64,000 nt of DNA from G965214625 sp965214625 (GTDB lineage: Bacteria; Pseudomonadota; Gammaproteobacteria; Arenicellales; Poriferihabitantaceae), in assembly GCA_965214625.1 (NCBI GenBank), contig OZ243962.1:2990874-3054873 (forward strand). The letters are read 5' to 3'. Position 1 is the stretch's first letter. Every line of letters starts with the position of its first letter. Under the pieces are notes generated by a model. The model searched no databases. It had not been told where the DNA came from and saw only the letters and a program-made list of their open reading frames with translations. Both the position numbers and the translations under genes were made by a program. Positions 24,487 through 34,126 of the stretch are shown piece after piece.

Positions 24487-26571
24487 ATGAAAGAATCATT
24501 GGTCAATTCGCTGAACTGGTTGTCTGAGAATTGCCCCAGAGGGGATACTCATGCGCATGTCTGTGCAAGTGAATCAGCTGAGATATTGGCAACACTGGGA
24601 ATAGACCAACAGGGCATTGTCGTTGGTATGATGCATGCCTATCAGCCTTTTTCAGAATCGGAAATAGCGGAAATTACACACCGTTTTGGCAAGGACGTGA
24701 TGACACTGCTTACCGGGGTGAATCGAATGGACAAGTTGTCGGGTTTGCTGTCTGCTTCTGAGAATCGATCCCAATCCGAAGCCAACGAGGAAAATCTTCG
24801 AAAGATGCTGATTACCATGGTGGATGATGTTCGGGTTGTGTTAATCAAGCTGGCAACCGAACTTCAGCTATTACGCCATCTCAAATCGGCACCGCCCTCA
24901 ACGAAAAAGGCGGTCGGTCGGATGACGCTGGATGTCTACGCGCCCTTGGCGAATCGGTTGGGGGTCTGGCAGCTAAAGTGGGAAATGGAGGATCATGCGA
25001 TGCGGTGTCTGGAACCGGTGGCCTATACCGAATTGGCCGCAGCACTGGATGAAAAAAGGGTGGCCCGCGAACATTACATAAAAAAGTACATTACCTGCCT
25101 GGACCGGGCTCTGTCGCAAGTGGGTATTAAAGCCAAGGTCTATGGGCGCCCCAAACATATCTACAGCATTTGGAAAAAAATGAAAACCAAGGGAGTCTCG
25201 TTTGAAAACCTGTGGGATATCAGGGCAGTACGGATTCTTGTCGAGAGTGTTTCTGACTGCTATTCTGCGCTCGGTATCGTGCATACCAACTGGCGCCATC
25301 TGCCCGGTGAGTTTGATGACTATATCGCCACTCCAAAGGAAAATGGCTATCGGTCAATCCATACCGTGATCATCGGTCCGCATGAAAAAAGCGTCGAAGT
25401 GCAAATTCGGACCTATGCCATGCACGAAGAAAATGAACTCGGTGTCGCTGCCCACTGGCGCTATAAGGAAAAGGCCGCATACAATGCGACGATTGATTCC
25501 AAAGTATTGTGGCTGAGACAGTTGCTGGAATGGAAAGAGGAACTCATGGATGAGACCGAATTGGCAGATCAGTTTAAAGGGCAGATAGAAGACGAAAGGG
25601 TGTATGTATTTACCCCCAAAGGGACGGTGATTGATCTTCCAGGCAAATCGACTCCGATTGATTTCGCCTACGCCATTCATACCGAAGTGGGTCACCGTAC
25701 CCGCGGGGCAAAAATCAACGGAAAAATGGTTACGCTCGACTATCAACTGAAGACCGGGGACCAGGTACACATCCAAACGTCCAAAACCGGAGGGCCGAGT
25801 CGTGACTGGATTCGCGCGGATTTGCAGTATACGAGAACGCATCGGGCGAAAAGTCGCATTCAGCAATGGTTCAGACACCGGGATTATGACCAGCATGTTT
25901 CCGAGGGCCGATCGCAGCTTGAAAAGGAACTGCATCGTCTTGGTCTTGATGATCTGAGTTATGACAAAGTGTGTCAATCAACCCATTTCAATAAAGTGGA
26001 TGACATGCTCGCTGCCATTGGAACCGGTGATTACAAGCTATCGAAAGCGTTGTCACCGTTTAGGGTGACCGGCGAAACATTGCCCAAAATCAAGACGGCT
26101 GCCTTTCGGCCTGACGCCAATACGGATGATTTCAAAGTTGCCGGAGTGGGGAATTTGCTGACCCATATGTCACGCTGTTGTCATCCTGTCCCGGGGGACA
26201 GGATCATAGGCTATATAACCGCCGGTCGGGGGGTCACCATACATCGACAGAACTGTGCCAACATCCTGAATCTCAATGACAGCCAGGCGAGTCGTCTCAT
26301 CCATGTCGAATGGGGAGAAAAGAGCGGTTCATCCTATCCTGTCGATGTCCAGTTATCAGCCTATCATCGAAGCGGACTGTTGCATGATGTCACCGAGATA
26401 CTGAAGACAAACAAGATTGATCTGTTGATGGTCAACATGGAAACGGATGATGAGCACGTTGCCACTATCCAGATCAGACTGGACATTACCGGTATACAAA
26501 AACTCAGCAGGGTATTGAGGCAGTTGTCGACCATTCCGAACGTGCTGGATGTAAAACGCGTCACCCACTGA
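24487..26571 (+). CDS. relA: GTP pyrophosphokinase RelA (ppGpp synthetase I)
   Basis: RelA makes (p)ppGpp on starved ribosomes. The 694-residue protein has a pseudo-hydrolase domain: the HD residues of SpoT are missing where the family has them. The synthetase domain carries 'YGRPKHIYSIWKKM' and the 'EFDDYIATPKENGYRSIHT' substrate loop near residue 275; the acidic EFDD form is typical of RelA rather than of bifunctional Rel/SpoT. TGS ('VYVFTPKGTVIDLPGKSTPIDFAY'), a zinc-finger-like 'SRCCHPVPGD' and a C-terminal ACT domain follow. Convergent with uvrA, overlapping by 11 bp. No spoT is seen in the window. Confidence 0.92.
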   Translation: MKESLVNSLNWLSENCPRGDTHAHVCASESAEILATLGIDQQGIVVGMMHAYQPFSESEIAEITHRFGKDVMTLLTGVNRMDKLSGLLSASENRSQSEANEENLRKMLITMVDDVRVVLIKLATELQLLRHLKSAPPSTKKAVGRMTLDVYAPLANRLGVWQLKWEMEDHAMRCLEPVAYTELAAALDEKRVAREHYIKKYITCLDRALSQVGIKAKVYGRPKHIYSIWKKMKTKGVSFENLWDIRAVRILVESVSDCYSALGIVHTNWRHLPGEFDDYIATPKENGYRSIHTVIIGPHEKSVEVQIRTYAMHEENELGVAAHWRYKEKAAYNATIDSKVLWLRQLLEWKEELMDETELADQFKGQIEDERVYVFTPKGTVIDLPGKSTPIDFAYAIHTEVGHRTRGAKINGKMVTLDYQLKTGDQVHIQTSKTGGPSRDWIRADLQYTRTHRAKSRIQQWFRHRDYDQHVSEGRSQLEKELHRLGLDDLSYDKVCQSTHFNKVDDMLAAIGTGDYKLSKALSPFRVTGETLPKIKTAAFRPDANTDDFKVAGVGNLLTHMSRCCHPVPGDRIIGYITAGRGVTIHRQNCANILNLNDSQASRLIHVEWGEKSGSSYPVDVQLSAYHRSGLLHDVTEILKTNKIDLLMVNMETDDEHVATIQIRLDITGIQKLSRVLRQLSTIPNVLDVKRVTH

Positions 26572-29449
26572 TTACCGTCAATGGGCTGTTGCGTTCAGCA
26601 ACCGGGGGGGCAGCGCTGTTGAGCAAGACCGAACTTAAATATCTGCCGGTAAAAGAATGTGGGTTGGTCGCCACTTGTTCGGGGGTGCCGCAGGCGATAA
26701 TTTGACCTCCTCCATCTCCGCCTTCGGGTCCCAGGTCAATGACCCAGTCGGCTGTTTTGATGACATCCAGATTATGTTCAATCACAATAATGGTATTGCC
26801 CTGATCCCGAAGTCGGTGAAGAACGCGCAGTAGCTGGCGAATATCGTGAAAATGTAACCCCGTGGTCGGTTCATCCAGGATATACAGTGTTCTTCCGGTA
26901 TCCCTTTTGGACAGTTCCCTGGACAGCTTGACCCGCTGGGCTTCTCCCCCTGAGAGTGTGATGGCGCTTTGGCCGAGGGTAATATAACCCAGTCCAACAT
27001 CCAGCAAGGTTTCCAGTTTGCGTTTGATCACCGGAATGGCCGAAAAAAAACAGGCCGCATCTTCGACGGTCATGTTCAGCACTTCACTGATATTTTTTCT
27101 CTTATAGCGGACATCCAGTGTTTCCCGGTTATACCGGACCCCTTTGCACACATCACAGGGTACGTAGATGTCGGGCAAAAAATGCATTTCCACACGAATC
27201 AATCCATCGCCCCGGCACGCTTCACATCGACCTCCTTTGACATTGAAGGAAAATCGACCGGGCTTGTAACCTCTGACCCTTGCCTCCTGGGTCTGGGTAA
27301 ACAATTCTCTGATATGGGTGAATAGACCGGTATAGGTGGCCGGATTGGAGCGGGGTGTTCGCCCAATCGGACTTTGATCGATTGCAATAATCTTGTCAAA
27401 ATGTTCAAGACCGTCAATCGCCTGGTAAGGTTGCGGTTTGGCGCGCACCAGGTTTAACTGTTGGGCGACCGCAGGATGCAAGGTGCCGTTGACCAGTGTC
27501 GATTTCCCGGAACCGGAGACACCGGTGATACAGGTAAAGAGACCGATCGGAACGTTGGCATTGACATGCTTCAAATTATTCCCGGAAGCACCGACGACCC
27601 GCAGCTGTTTGTGTGGATTGAGTGAAGTTCTGTGGCGGGGTACTTCAATTTTTTCTTGCCCACTGAGATATTGCCCTGTAATTGATGCGGGATAATTGAT
27701 GATTTCCACGGGAGACCCCTGGACAACAATGGTCCCGCCATGCTTTCCGGCTCCCGGGCCGATATCGACGATGTGATCTGCACTTAGAATGGCCTCTTGG
27801 TCGTGCTCGACAACGATCACCGTATTACCCAGATCGCGAAGATGAAAGAGTGTTTTTAGCAGTCGTGCGTTATCTCTTTGGTGCAGACCGATTGACGGTT
27901 CGTCCAATACATACATCACCCCGACCAGACCGGAACCGATCTGCGAGGCCAGCCGAATCCGCTGCGCTTCGCCACCAGACAGGGTATCTGCAGCGCGAGA
28001 CAGTGACAGATAGTCAAGACCCACATTGGACAGGAATCTGAGTCGGGCATTAATTTCAAGTACGATCTTTTCCGCAATTTCCGCTTTTCGCCCTTCCAGT
28101 TCAAGGTTTTGGAAGAATGCCAGTGTTTTCCCGACAGAGAGTGCCGTCAGATCATGGATGGCCTGGTTGTGAATGAAGATATTCCTCGCCGTGGTTTTTA
28201 ATCGACTGCCGGCACAAGCGGTGCATATCCGGGTGCTGAGGTATTTCGCCAACTCTTCCCGGACTGCCGATGAGTCGGTATCCCGATAACGCCGTTCCAG
28301 ATGCGGAATCACGCCCTCAAAAGCATGCCTTTTCTGAATCTTTCGGCCGGGTCGTGAATAGACAAAATTAATGCGTTCTTTGCCGCTGCCATATAAAACC
28401 CGGTTTCTGGCTTTTTCAGGCAGGGTATGGAAGGGGGTCTCAATACTGAATTGATAGTGTTCGGCCAGACAACTGAGTTGTGTATAGTAGTAGATGCTGC
28501 GTCGGTCCCAACCTGCAATCGCGCCAGCAGCGATGGAGAGGTCGGGATGCAGGACGACCCGGTCAGGATCGAAAAATTGCTTGATGCCCAATCCATCACA
28601 TTCTCCGCAGGCCCCGGCCGGATTATTGAATGAAAAGAGTCGGGGTTCCAGTTCATTGAGGCTGAATCCACAAAAAGGGCAGGCAAAGCGGCTGGAGAAC
28701 AATTCCATTTCTCCGATTTCCCGATGCGCATCAAGAACCGCAATCTTCGCGGTCCCATCGGTCAGATTGAGCGCGGTCTCAAACGATTCGGCAAGCCGTT
28801 GTTGATAGCCTTCACGGATAATGACACGGTCGACGATGACATCAATATTGTGCTTATATCGCTTGTCCAGGGGCGGTGGAGTATCCAGTTCGGTCATTTG
28901 ACCGTCGATCAAAGCGCGAACAAATCCCTGGGAGTGTAGTTCGCCGAGCAATTGCTGGAATTCACCCTTGCGGTCATTTACCACGGGCGCCAGGAGCATG
29001 ATCCGGGTGTCCACCGGGCGTGTCATCACCTTGTCCACCATTTGACTGACTGTCTGTGCCTGGAGTGTGGTGCCATGCTCCGGGCATCTTGGTTCTCCAA
29101 TGCGTGCAAACAAAAGACGAAGATAGTCATAGATTTCGGTGACGGTACCTACTGTTGAGCGTGGATTGTGGGAAGAAGATTTTTGTTCGATGCTGATGGC
29201 CGGAGACAGGCCTTCAATCAAATCGACATCCGGCTTTTCCATCATCGAAAGAAATTGTCGGGCATAGGTTGACAGCGACTCGACATAACGTCTTTGTCCT
29301 TCGGCATAAATGGTGTCGAAGGCCAATGAAGACTTTCCTGAGCCGGACAAACCGGTAATGACGATGAGTTTGTCCCGGGGCAGATCCAGATCAATGCTTT
29401 TTAAATTGTGGGTTCTGGCCCCTCGTATTTGAATTTCTTCTATGGTCAC
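26561..29449 (-). CDS. uvrA: excinuclease ABC subunit A
   Basis: UvrA is the damage-sensing ATPase of nucleotide excision repair. The 962-residue protein has two ABC modules: Walker A 'GLSGSGKSS' near residue 31 and 'GVSGSGKST' near 640, signature 'LSGGEAQRIRLA' and 'LSGGEAQRVKLS', and zinc fingers 'CPFCGF..CGECDGLG' and 'CEACRGDG..CDVCKGVRYN'. Length is normal. A run of seven C near the 3' end encodes 'APPVA' and keeps frame. The gene order uvrA, divergent MFS, ssb matches Pseudomonas. Confidence 0.97.
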   Translation of the reverse strand: MTIEEIQIRGARTHNLKSIDLDLPRDKLIVITGLSGSGKSSLAFDTIYAEGQRRYVESLSTYARQFLSMMEKPDVDLIEGLSPAISIEQKSSSHNPRSTVGTVTEIYDYLRLLFARIGEPRCPEHGTTLQAQTVSQMVDKVMTRPVDTRIMLLAPVVNDRKGEFQQLLGELHSQGFVRALIDGQMTELDTPPPLDKRYKHNIDVIVDRVIIREGYQQRLAESFETALNLTDGTAKIAVLDAHREIGEMELFSSRFACPFCGFSLNELEPRLFSFNNPAGACGECDGLGIKQFFDPDRVVLHPDLSIAAGAIAGWDRRSIYYYTQLSCLAEHYQFSIETPFHTLPEKARNRVLYGSGKERINFVYSRPGRKIQKRHAFEGVIPHLERRYRDTDSSAVREELAKYLSTRICTACAGSRLKTTARNIFIHNQAIHDLTALSVGKTLAFFQNLELEGRKAEIAEKIVLEINARLRFLSNVGLDYLSLSRAADTLSGGEAQRIRLASQIGSGLVGVMYVLDEPSIGLHQRDNARLLKTLFHLRDLGNTVIVVEHDQEAILSADHIVDIGPGAGKHGGTIVVQGSPVEIINYPASITGQYLSGQEKIEVPRHRTSLNPHKQLRVVGASGNNLKHVNANVPIGLFTCITGVSGSGKSTLVNGTLHPAVAQQLNLVRAKPQPYQAIDGLEHFDKIIAIDQSPIGRTPRSNPATYTGLFTHIRELFTQTQEARVRGYKPGRFSFNVKGGRCEACRGDGLIRVEMHFLPDIYVPCDVCKGVRYNRETLDVRYKRKNISEVLNMTVEDAACFFSAIPVIKRKLETLLDVGLGYITLGQSAITLSGGEAQRVKLSRELSKRDTGRTLYILDEPTTGLHFHDIRQLLRVLHRLRDQGNTIIVIEHNLDVIKTADWVIDLGPEGGDGGGQIIACGTPEQVATNPHSFTGRYLSSVLLNSAAPPVAERNSPLTVISG

Positions 29450-29454
29450 GATGA

Positions 29455-30924
29455 ATGGTTACGCGAATCAAAGCAAACCTGATACTATACGCGCGCGCGA
29501 CACCAACTCTCAATAAAAAATTGAAAAGAGCAGCTGAAAATACCCCTCTGAACGCGACCGAGCGCAAGGCGATCGTTTCATTGGGCGGTATCTTTTCGCT
29601 GAGGATGTTTGGACTGTTCCTGTTGTTGCCGGTCCTCTCACTGCACGCGCAGCAATTCGATGATGCGACGCCATTTTATGTGGGGCTGGTGATGGGAGTC
29701 TACGGATTGACGCAGGCACTGTTTCAGATTCCCTATGGGCTGGCCTCCGACCGGTTTGGGCGAAAGCGGGTCATTATTGTCGGGCTGATTGTGTTTATGC
29801 TCGGCAGCATTATTGCCGCATTGTCCGAAACGCTGATCATGCTGATCATGGGTCGAGCGTTGCAGGGCGCTGGCGCCGTGTCATCTGTGATCATTGCGTT
29901 GACTGCGGACCTGACCCGAGAACAGCAGCGCACCAAATCGATGGCGGTGATCGGTATGTGTATTGGTTTCACCTTTCTCGTTTCTATCGTTATCGCACCG
30001 ATATTGGAGACCGCGATTGGCGTGTCCGGTATCTTTTGGATGATTGCGGGATTGGTGCTGGTTGCGATGACGGTGCTTTACTGGATTGTTCCGAACCCGA
30101 CGAAAGTGTTTCAGCACCGGGATATTCTCCCCATGCCAAATCGTTTGGCCGCCGTGTTCAAAATGCCCCAGTTGGTTCGACTGAATATCGGTATTTTTTG
30201 TCTGCACATGGTGCTTACGGCACTGTTCGTTGTGTTACCTCTTTATCTGGTCGATGAGATCAATTTCGATTTATCGGAACATTGGAAGCTTTACTTGCTG
30301 GTATTGCTGTGTTCAGTGGCCGGCATGGTCCCATTTGTTCTGGGTGGTTCGAGAGAAGGCCGGGAACAGGTCTGGTTTGTACGGGCGATCCTGCTTTTGC
30401 TGGTTGCCTTGGGGCTGTTCATGCTGAGCGGCCAGGGTTCCTTATGGGCTGTCGGTGCGATTCTGGTTGTTTTTTTCAGTGCGTTTAATGCGTTGGAGGC
30501 GATGTTGCCTGCCTTGATCTCGCGGGTGGCACCGGTGACCAGCAAGGGAAGTGCGATCGGGATATATAATGGTTTTCAGTTTTTCGGTATGTTTACCGGT
30601 GGGATCTGTGCAGGATGGCTGTATGGTGCTTTTGGCGTGCACAGTGTCTTTGGTTTTTGCGGGATTTCGGTACTGTTGTGGTTGGGTATTGCCGCGACAT
30701 CGGGCAAAATGACGCTGTTATCGAGCAAAACCATTTCGATGGCACGCTATTCGGACTCGCAGCGAACACGACTGATTGATAGAATAGGGCAGCTTAAGGG
30801 CATTGAAGAAATTGCGCTCGTGGACGAGGAGACGACAGCCTGTCTGACGATTGATGGAGATCACTTTGATCAGGCTGAACTTGAACGAATAATACAGAAA
30901 GAGAGGAGCGAACATGACCGTTAA
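29455..30924 (+). CDS. MFS transporter, YajR-like with C-terminal ferredoxin-fold domain
   Basis: A 489-residue major facilitator protein with 12 predicted membrane helices. The helix 2-3 loop carries 'GLASDRFGRKRVI', the MFS signature. The last 65 residues ('LIDRIGQLKGIEEIALVDEETTACLTI') look like the small ferredoxin-like YAM domain seen after the transport domain in E. coli YajR. The start is uncertain: ATG 29455 is only 5 bp from the divergent uvrA start and a TTG at 29521 lies nearer the first helix. The 3' end overlaps ssb by 11 bp. Substrate unknown. Confidence 0.85.
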   Translation: MVTRIKANLILYARATPTLNKKLKRAAENTPLNATERKAIVSLGGIFSLRMFGLFLLLPVLSLHAQQFDDATPFYVGLVMGVYGLTQALFQIPYGLASDRFGRKRVIIVGLIVFMLGSIIAALSETLIMLIMGRALQGAGAVSSVIIALTADLTREQQRTKSMAVIGMCIGFTFLVSIVIAPILETAIGVSGIFWMIAGLVLVAMTVLYWIVPNPTKVFQHRDILPMPNRLAAVFKMPQLVRLNIGIFCLHMVLTALFVVLPLYLVDEINFDLSEHWKLYLLVLLCSVAGMVPFVLGGSREGREQVWFVRAILLLLVALGLFMLSGQGSLWAVGAILVVFFSAFNALEAMLPALISRVAPVTSKGSAIGIYNGFQFFGMFTGGICAGWLYGAFGVHSVFGFCGISVLLWLGIAATSGKMTLLSSKTISMARYSDSQRTRLIDRIGQLKGIEEIALVDEETTACLTIDGDHFDQAELERIIQKERSEHDR

Positions 30925-31375
30925 CAAAGTCATTCTGGTGGGAAATCTCGGGCGGGATCCTGAAATAAGATATACCGCGAATCAAGATGCCGTCGCCAAT
31001 GTAACCATTGCGACCAGCGAAACCTGGAAGGACAGGCAGTCTGGTGAAAAACAGGAACGCACGGAGTGGCATCGTGTTGTTTTTTTCCGACGGCTGGCTG
31101 AAATTGTCAACGAGTATCTGAAAAAGGGATCGCAGGTCTATGTCGAGGGACGACTGCAGACCCGAAAATGGCAGGACCAGTCTGGACAGGATCGCTATAC
31201 CACCGAGATCGTCGCCGATGAGATGCGGATGCTTGGACGACGGTCGGAATCATCGGCAGGTCCGGTCGGTGACACGTTCAAACAGCCGTCCCCCGCTCCA
31301 TCACCACAACCTGCCAAGCAAGGCAATCAGGGTGCCTCCGCCTTCGATGACTTTGATGATGATATTCCATTTTAA
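30914..31375 (+). CDS. ssb: single-stranded DNA-binding protein
   Basis: SSB coats ssDNA in replication, recombination and repair. The 153-residue protein has the OB fold ('NKVILVGNLGRDPEIRYT', 'TEWHRVVFFRRLAEIVNEYLKKGSQVYVEGRL'), a Pro/Gln-rich linker and the conserved acidic tip 'DFDDDIPF' that recruits partner proteins. A GGAGCG ribosome binding site precedes the ATG, which overlaps the MFS gene. Length is typical for short-linker gammaproteobacterial SSB. Confidence 0.97.
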   Translation: MTVNKVILVGNLGRDPEIRYTANQDAVANVTIATSETWKDRQSGEKQERTEWHRVVFFRRLAEIVNEYLKKGSQVYVEGRLQTRKWQDQSGQDRYTTEIVADEMRMLGRRSESSAGPVGDTFKQPSPAPSPQPAKQGNQGASAFDDFDDDIPF

Positions 31376-31736
31376 ATGATATGAGAAAACAATTATCTCA
31401 GCCATTATTTTATTATTTTCGCTAAACAAAACGTAGATATATAAGGGTTCTTATAAAATCTCTGTTTTTTTGATGTGAGGGCATTGGGCCGGTTTTTTGT
31501 GTTTGTTGTCACTTGCCGACACCATAAAATCCCATGAAGAATTAACGGCAATCCAATAGGGTGGATATTGGTTGAGTCTGTTGTCAGGAGGGACTGGAGA
31601 GACAATTTGGTCTCATTCAGGCCAAAGGGCATAGCTTGAAATTTCTCAAAAGGGTGATTGCCACTTTATGCTGGTACTATATTGCTTGTGGCTTGTTTTA
31701 ACCCACTGGATATTATAGATTTAGTCCGCTTGATGC
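31376..31736. other. AT-rich intergenic region before tRNA-Ser
   Basis: About 360 bases with no gene. It is distinctly AT-rich and should contain the tRNA promoter; TTGTGG (31686) and TATTAT (31711) are possible but poorly spaced. Confidence 0.35.
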
Positions 31737-31827
31737 GGAGAGGTGTCTGAGTGGTCGAAAGAGCACGCCTGGAAAGTGTGTATACGTTAATAGCGTATCG
31801 AGGGTTCGAATCCCTCCCTCTCCGCCA
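31737..31827 (+). tRNA. tRNA-Ser (anticodon GGA)
   Basis: The acceptor arm GGAGAGG pairs with CCTCTCC before G-CCA, with CCA encoded. The T arm is GAGGG-TTCGAAT-CCCTC. The anticodon loop CTGGAAA gives anticodon GGA for UCC/UCU. The long variable arm (ATACG..CGTAT stem) is the hallmark of a class II serine tRNA. The following kilobase has different composition and carries an integrase remnant, so this tRNA was probably an integration site. Confidence 0.97.
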
Positions 31828-32064
31828 ATATTATTTATATTTCAATAGCTTAAATTATTCGTACCGCAAAACTGAAATGCTCCGATCCCGAATCGGCATG
31901 ACTCGCTTTGCGTCGTTGAGAGACAAGCGCCAAGCACGCTCGCCCTTCTCCACGACCTTTCCCCACGCCGGGGCGCGCACCGCGTCGACTACCTGCTCTC
32001 GGAGGCATTGTTGCGTTGACCAAGAAGACCAACACCGATAGCCGCCGACGCGGGAGGGTTTGGA

Positions 32065-32376
32065 ATGCACACCGTTATCGCTGAGAAGAAGGACGAACTG
32101 GCCGAACTCTGCCGGCGCCATGGCGTCGTGCGGCTCGAGATATTCGGCTCGGCGGCGCGTGGCACGGACTTCAATCCGCTGACCAGCGACGTTGATTTCC
32201 TGGTGGAATTCAGGCTCAACAACGCGCGGGCACCGCTCCGGCAGTACTTGGATTTCGCCGAGGCGCTGCGCGAGGCCTTGGGCCGTTCCGTCGATCTAGT
32301 TGAATCCGACGCGATCCGGAACCCGTACCTGCGCGCGGCGATTGATCAATCGCGCGAACTCGTCTATGCGTCCTGA
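32065..32376 (+). CDS. mntA: MntA-type minimal nucleotidyltransferase (antitoxin of MNT/HEPN system)
   Basis: A 103-residue protein with the MNT fold: 'LEIFGSAARGTDFNPLTSDVDFLVEF' contains the GSxxRG helix start and the paired acidic residues DVD that bind metal. In MntA/HepT modules this enzyme AMPylates and silences the HEPN toxin. The 3' end overlaps the HEPN gene by 11 bp. The base composition is GC-richer than neighbours, consistent with transfer. The symbol reflects the class. Confidence 0.88.
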   Translation: MHTVIAEKKDELAELCRRHGVVRLEIFGSAARGTDFNPLTSDVDFLVEFRLNNARAPLRQYLDFAEALREALGRSVDLVESDAIRNPYLRAAIDQSRELVYAS

Positions 32377-32722
32377 TCCTCGCATCCTGTTGGCTGATGC
32401 GGACCGCGCGGCCGCGGACATCGTGCGCTTCACCGACGACATGAGTCGCGAGACCTACGTTGGCGACACCCGGACGCAAGCCGCAGTCGAACGCAAATTC
32501 GAGATCATCGGGGAGGCTCTAAACCGCCTGCATCGGGACTGCCCGGAAGTCGCCGAACGAATTCCCCGATTGCGCGAGATTGTCGACTTCCGCAACCTGT
32601 TAATACACGGCTATGCCGCCGTGATACCCGACCGCGTCTGGGACTATGCCCGGAACGACCTGCCGGACCTGCACCGAGTCGTCTGGGAACAGCTTACCGA
32701 GTTGGGGCCGCTCGGCAGATGA
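32366..32722 (+). CDS. hepT: HepT-type HEPN-domain toxin
   Basis: A 118-residue all-helical HEPN protein from the ATG at 32366 (an upstream in-frame start lies deep in mntA). The RNase motif Rx4-6H is 'RNLLIHGY', including the Tyr that the partner nucleotidyltransferase AMPylates. Another family helix is 'KFEIIGEALNRL'. Together with mntA this is a complete type VII toxin-antitoxin unit, known to act in phage defence or plasmid maintenance. It appears intact. Confidence 0.88.
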   Translation: MRPDPRILLADADRAAADIVRFTDDMSRETYVGDTRTQAAVERKFEIIGEALNRLHRDCPEVAERIPRLREIVDFRNLLIHGYAAVIPDRVWDYARNDLPDLHRVVWEQLTELGPLGR

Positions 32723-32916
32723 ACCCGGCGCGCCTCCGCCAAACCCATCGACGGATAGTGCCCAACGGAATTATCGGTCCTCAGCCCTTGAATGTTTAGC
32801 CTCTGGATCTAAGACTTTGCGCCCCGCGGGGAAACCCGGAGGTATAATCCGTGTTCGTCCGTCAATTTCGAGGGACCTTTCACCGTTTCGATCCGCCTTA
32901 CCGTAAGCTTCGCCAA
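32719..32916 (-). pseudogene. tyrosine integrase N-terminal remnant (DUF4102 arm-binding domain)
   Basis: On the minus strand, from TTG at 32916, the reading is 'AKLTVRRIETVKGPSKLTD', 'EHGLYLRVSPRGAKS', a TAG at 32811-32809 where the family has Trp (a TGG to TAG change), then 'IQRLNIQG', 'VGHYPSMGLAEARR'. This is the arm-DNA-binding start of P4-like integrases that target tRNA genes. It breaks off where the hepT 3' end begins, so the catalytic domain is missing. It marks a decayed element next to tRNA-Ser. Confidence 0.85.
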
Positions 32917-33280
32917 TGTCGTACCCCAATTCGTACCCGAAACGGTGTCAGTTTGCCGACATGCGGTGATTGGTCAAGATGGGTCGTGAAACTGATAAAT
33001 GTAAATTTATCAGTCTGTTAAGTATACTATATCAGGTACTAGTAGAGTGTAATTGAGCAGGTTAAGTGACGAACTCCTTCTGCGCCAATCTAATTTTAAA
33101 AACAACAAGCAAAGCCAAGGGTCTCATAACGTAAAATACACCTGTCTTTATGGGGTGGCTTTACCCGGCCAGCGAGCCCATTGATAGTTTCGGGCGAACG
33201 AATGGAGCATCCGGAACGCGTCAAAGCGCAGCCTGCTGTCGGAAAGCCGGTCGGACAGTAATGGATAGGATTTTCAGGAG
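32917..33280. other. AT-rich non-coding stretch with operator-like palindrome
   Basis: About 360 bases without a gene between the integrase remnant and the DMT transporter. It includes the perfect inverted repeat listed separately. No repeat of the tRNA 3' end was found here. Confidence 0.35.
32991..33014. promoter_or_regulatory. operator-like perfect inverted repeat
   Basis: ACTGATAAAT (32991-33000) and ATTTATCAGT (33005-33014) form a perfect 10-bp inverted repeat around GTAA. It is AT-rich and followed by TTAAGTATACTATA. It looks like a repressor site, perhaps left by the decayed element; no regulator gene is adjacent. Confidence 0.45.
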
Positions 33281-34126
33281 TCAGCTAAAATAACGGATGA
33301 TGATTATGCCGACAGTGACCCAAATGGCGGCAATGGTGCGCCGAAGTCCGAACGGTTCCTTGAGCAACGCGGCTCCGATTATTGCAGCGAAGATGACGCT
33401 GGTTTCCCGTAACGATGACACTGCGGCAATGGCTCCAAGCCCCATGGCATGGATGACTATGCCGTAAGCGGCTGATGAGGCCAGTCCACCCAGTAGCACC
33501 TGCGTCCGATTCCGAGTCAGAAAGCCCAGCCATTGCTCTCGTTGTCTGACCATCAGCCACAGACAGATCGGCAGTGATTCGAACACAAACAGCCAGAGGA
33601 TATAGGACAGGCTGTTCTGTACTGTCCTCACCCCGGCGCCATCTGCGATGGTATAGGCAGCGATCAGGACCGATGTGGCAATCGTCCAGGCCAGCATCGG
33701 GAAAGTTATCCTGGCCTGTCGACTGCCAAACAAGACGAGTGACATCAGGCCGATACTGATCATCAAGATGCCACTTAGCACTTTGAGGGAAAGCCATTCA
33801 TCCAATAACCAGGCAGCCCCTAGGGCCACCAGGATGGGTGCTGCACCCCGGAACAGGGGATAGACCAGTGACAGGTCGCCATGGCGATATGTCTGGGCCA
33901 AAGTGAAATAGTAGCCGGTGTGAATCAGGGTAGATGCAATAATGAATGGCCAGCTTTCTACGGGAGGCAGGGGGACAGTGCCTATCAGGCAAAGACTGAT
34001 CAGGGCGGCGACCAGTCGGTAGGCTGCAATGCTGAAAAGAGGTGAGCCACCGGATTTGGCCATTGCATTCCACCCGGCATGCAGAATCGCAGCGAACAGG
34101 ACCAGTGCAATCAGAGGGGTCGACAT
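33281..34126 (-). CDS. EamA/DMT-family transporter
   Basis: A 281-residue protein with about ten hydrophobic helices in two EamA halves. The first half ends near 'LLDEWLSLKVLSGILMISIGLMSLV', and the second contains 'VSSLRETSVIFAAIIGAALLKEPFGLRRTIAAIWVTVGI', the usual 'SVIFAAIxGAxLLxE' pattern of metabolite exporters. Substrate unknown. It is monocistronic. Confidence 0.88.
   Translation of the reverse strand: MSTPLIALVLFAAILHAGWNAMAKSGGSPLFSIAAYRLVAALISLCLIGTVPLPPVESWPFIIASTLIHTGYYFTLAQTYRHGDLSLVYPLFRGAAPILVALGAAWLLDEWLSLKVLSGILMISIGLMSLVLFGSRQARITFPMLAWTIATSVLIAAYTIADGAGVRTVQNSLSYILWLFVFESLPICLWLMVRQREQWLGFLTRNRTQVLLGGLASSAAYGIVIHAMGLGAIAAVSSLRETSVIFAAIIGAALLKEPFGLRRTIAAIWVTVGIIIIRYFS

Noticed and set aside
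31827..33280. Second attachment site repeating the tRNA-Ser 3' end
   Set aside because: I looked for the T-arm and acceptor sequence downstream and did not find a copy in this stretch.
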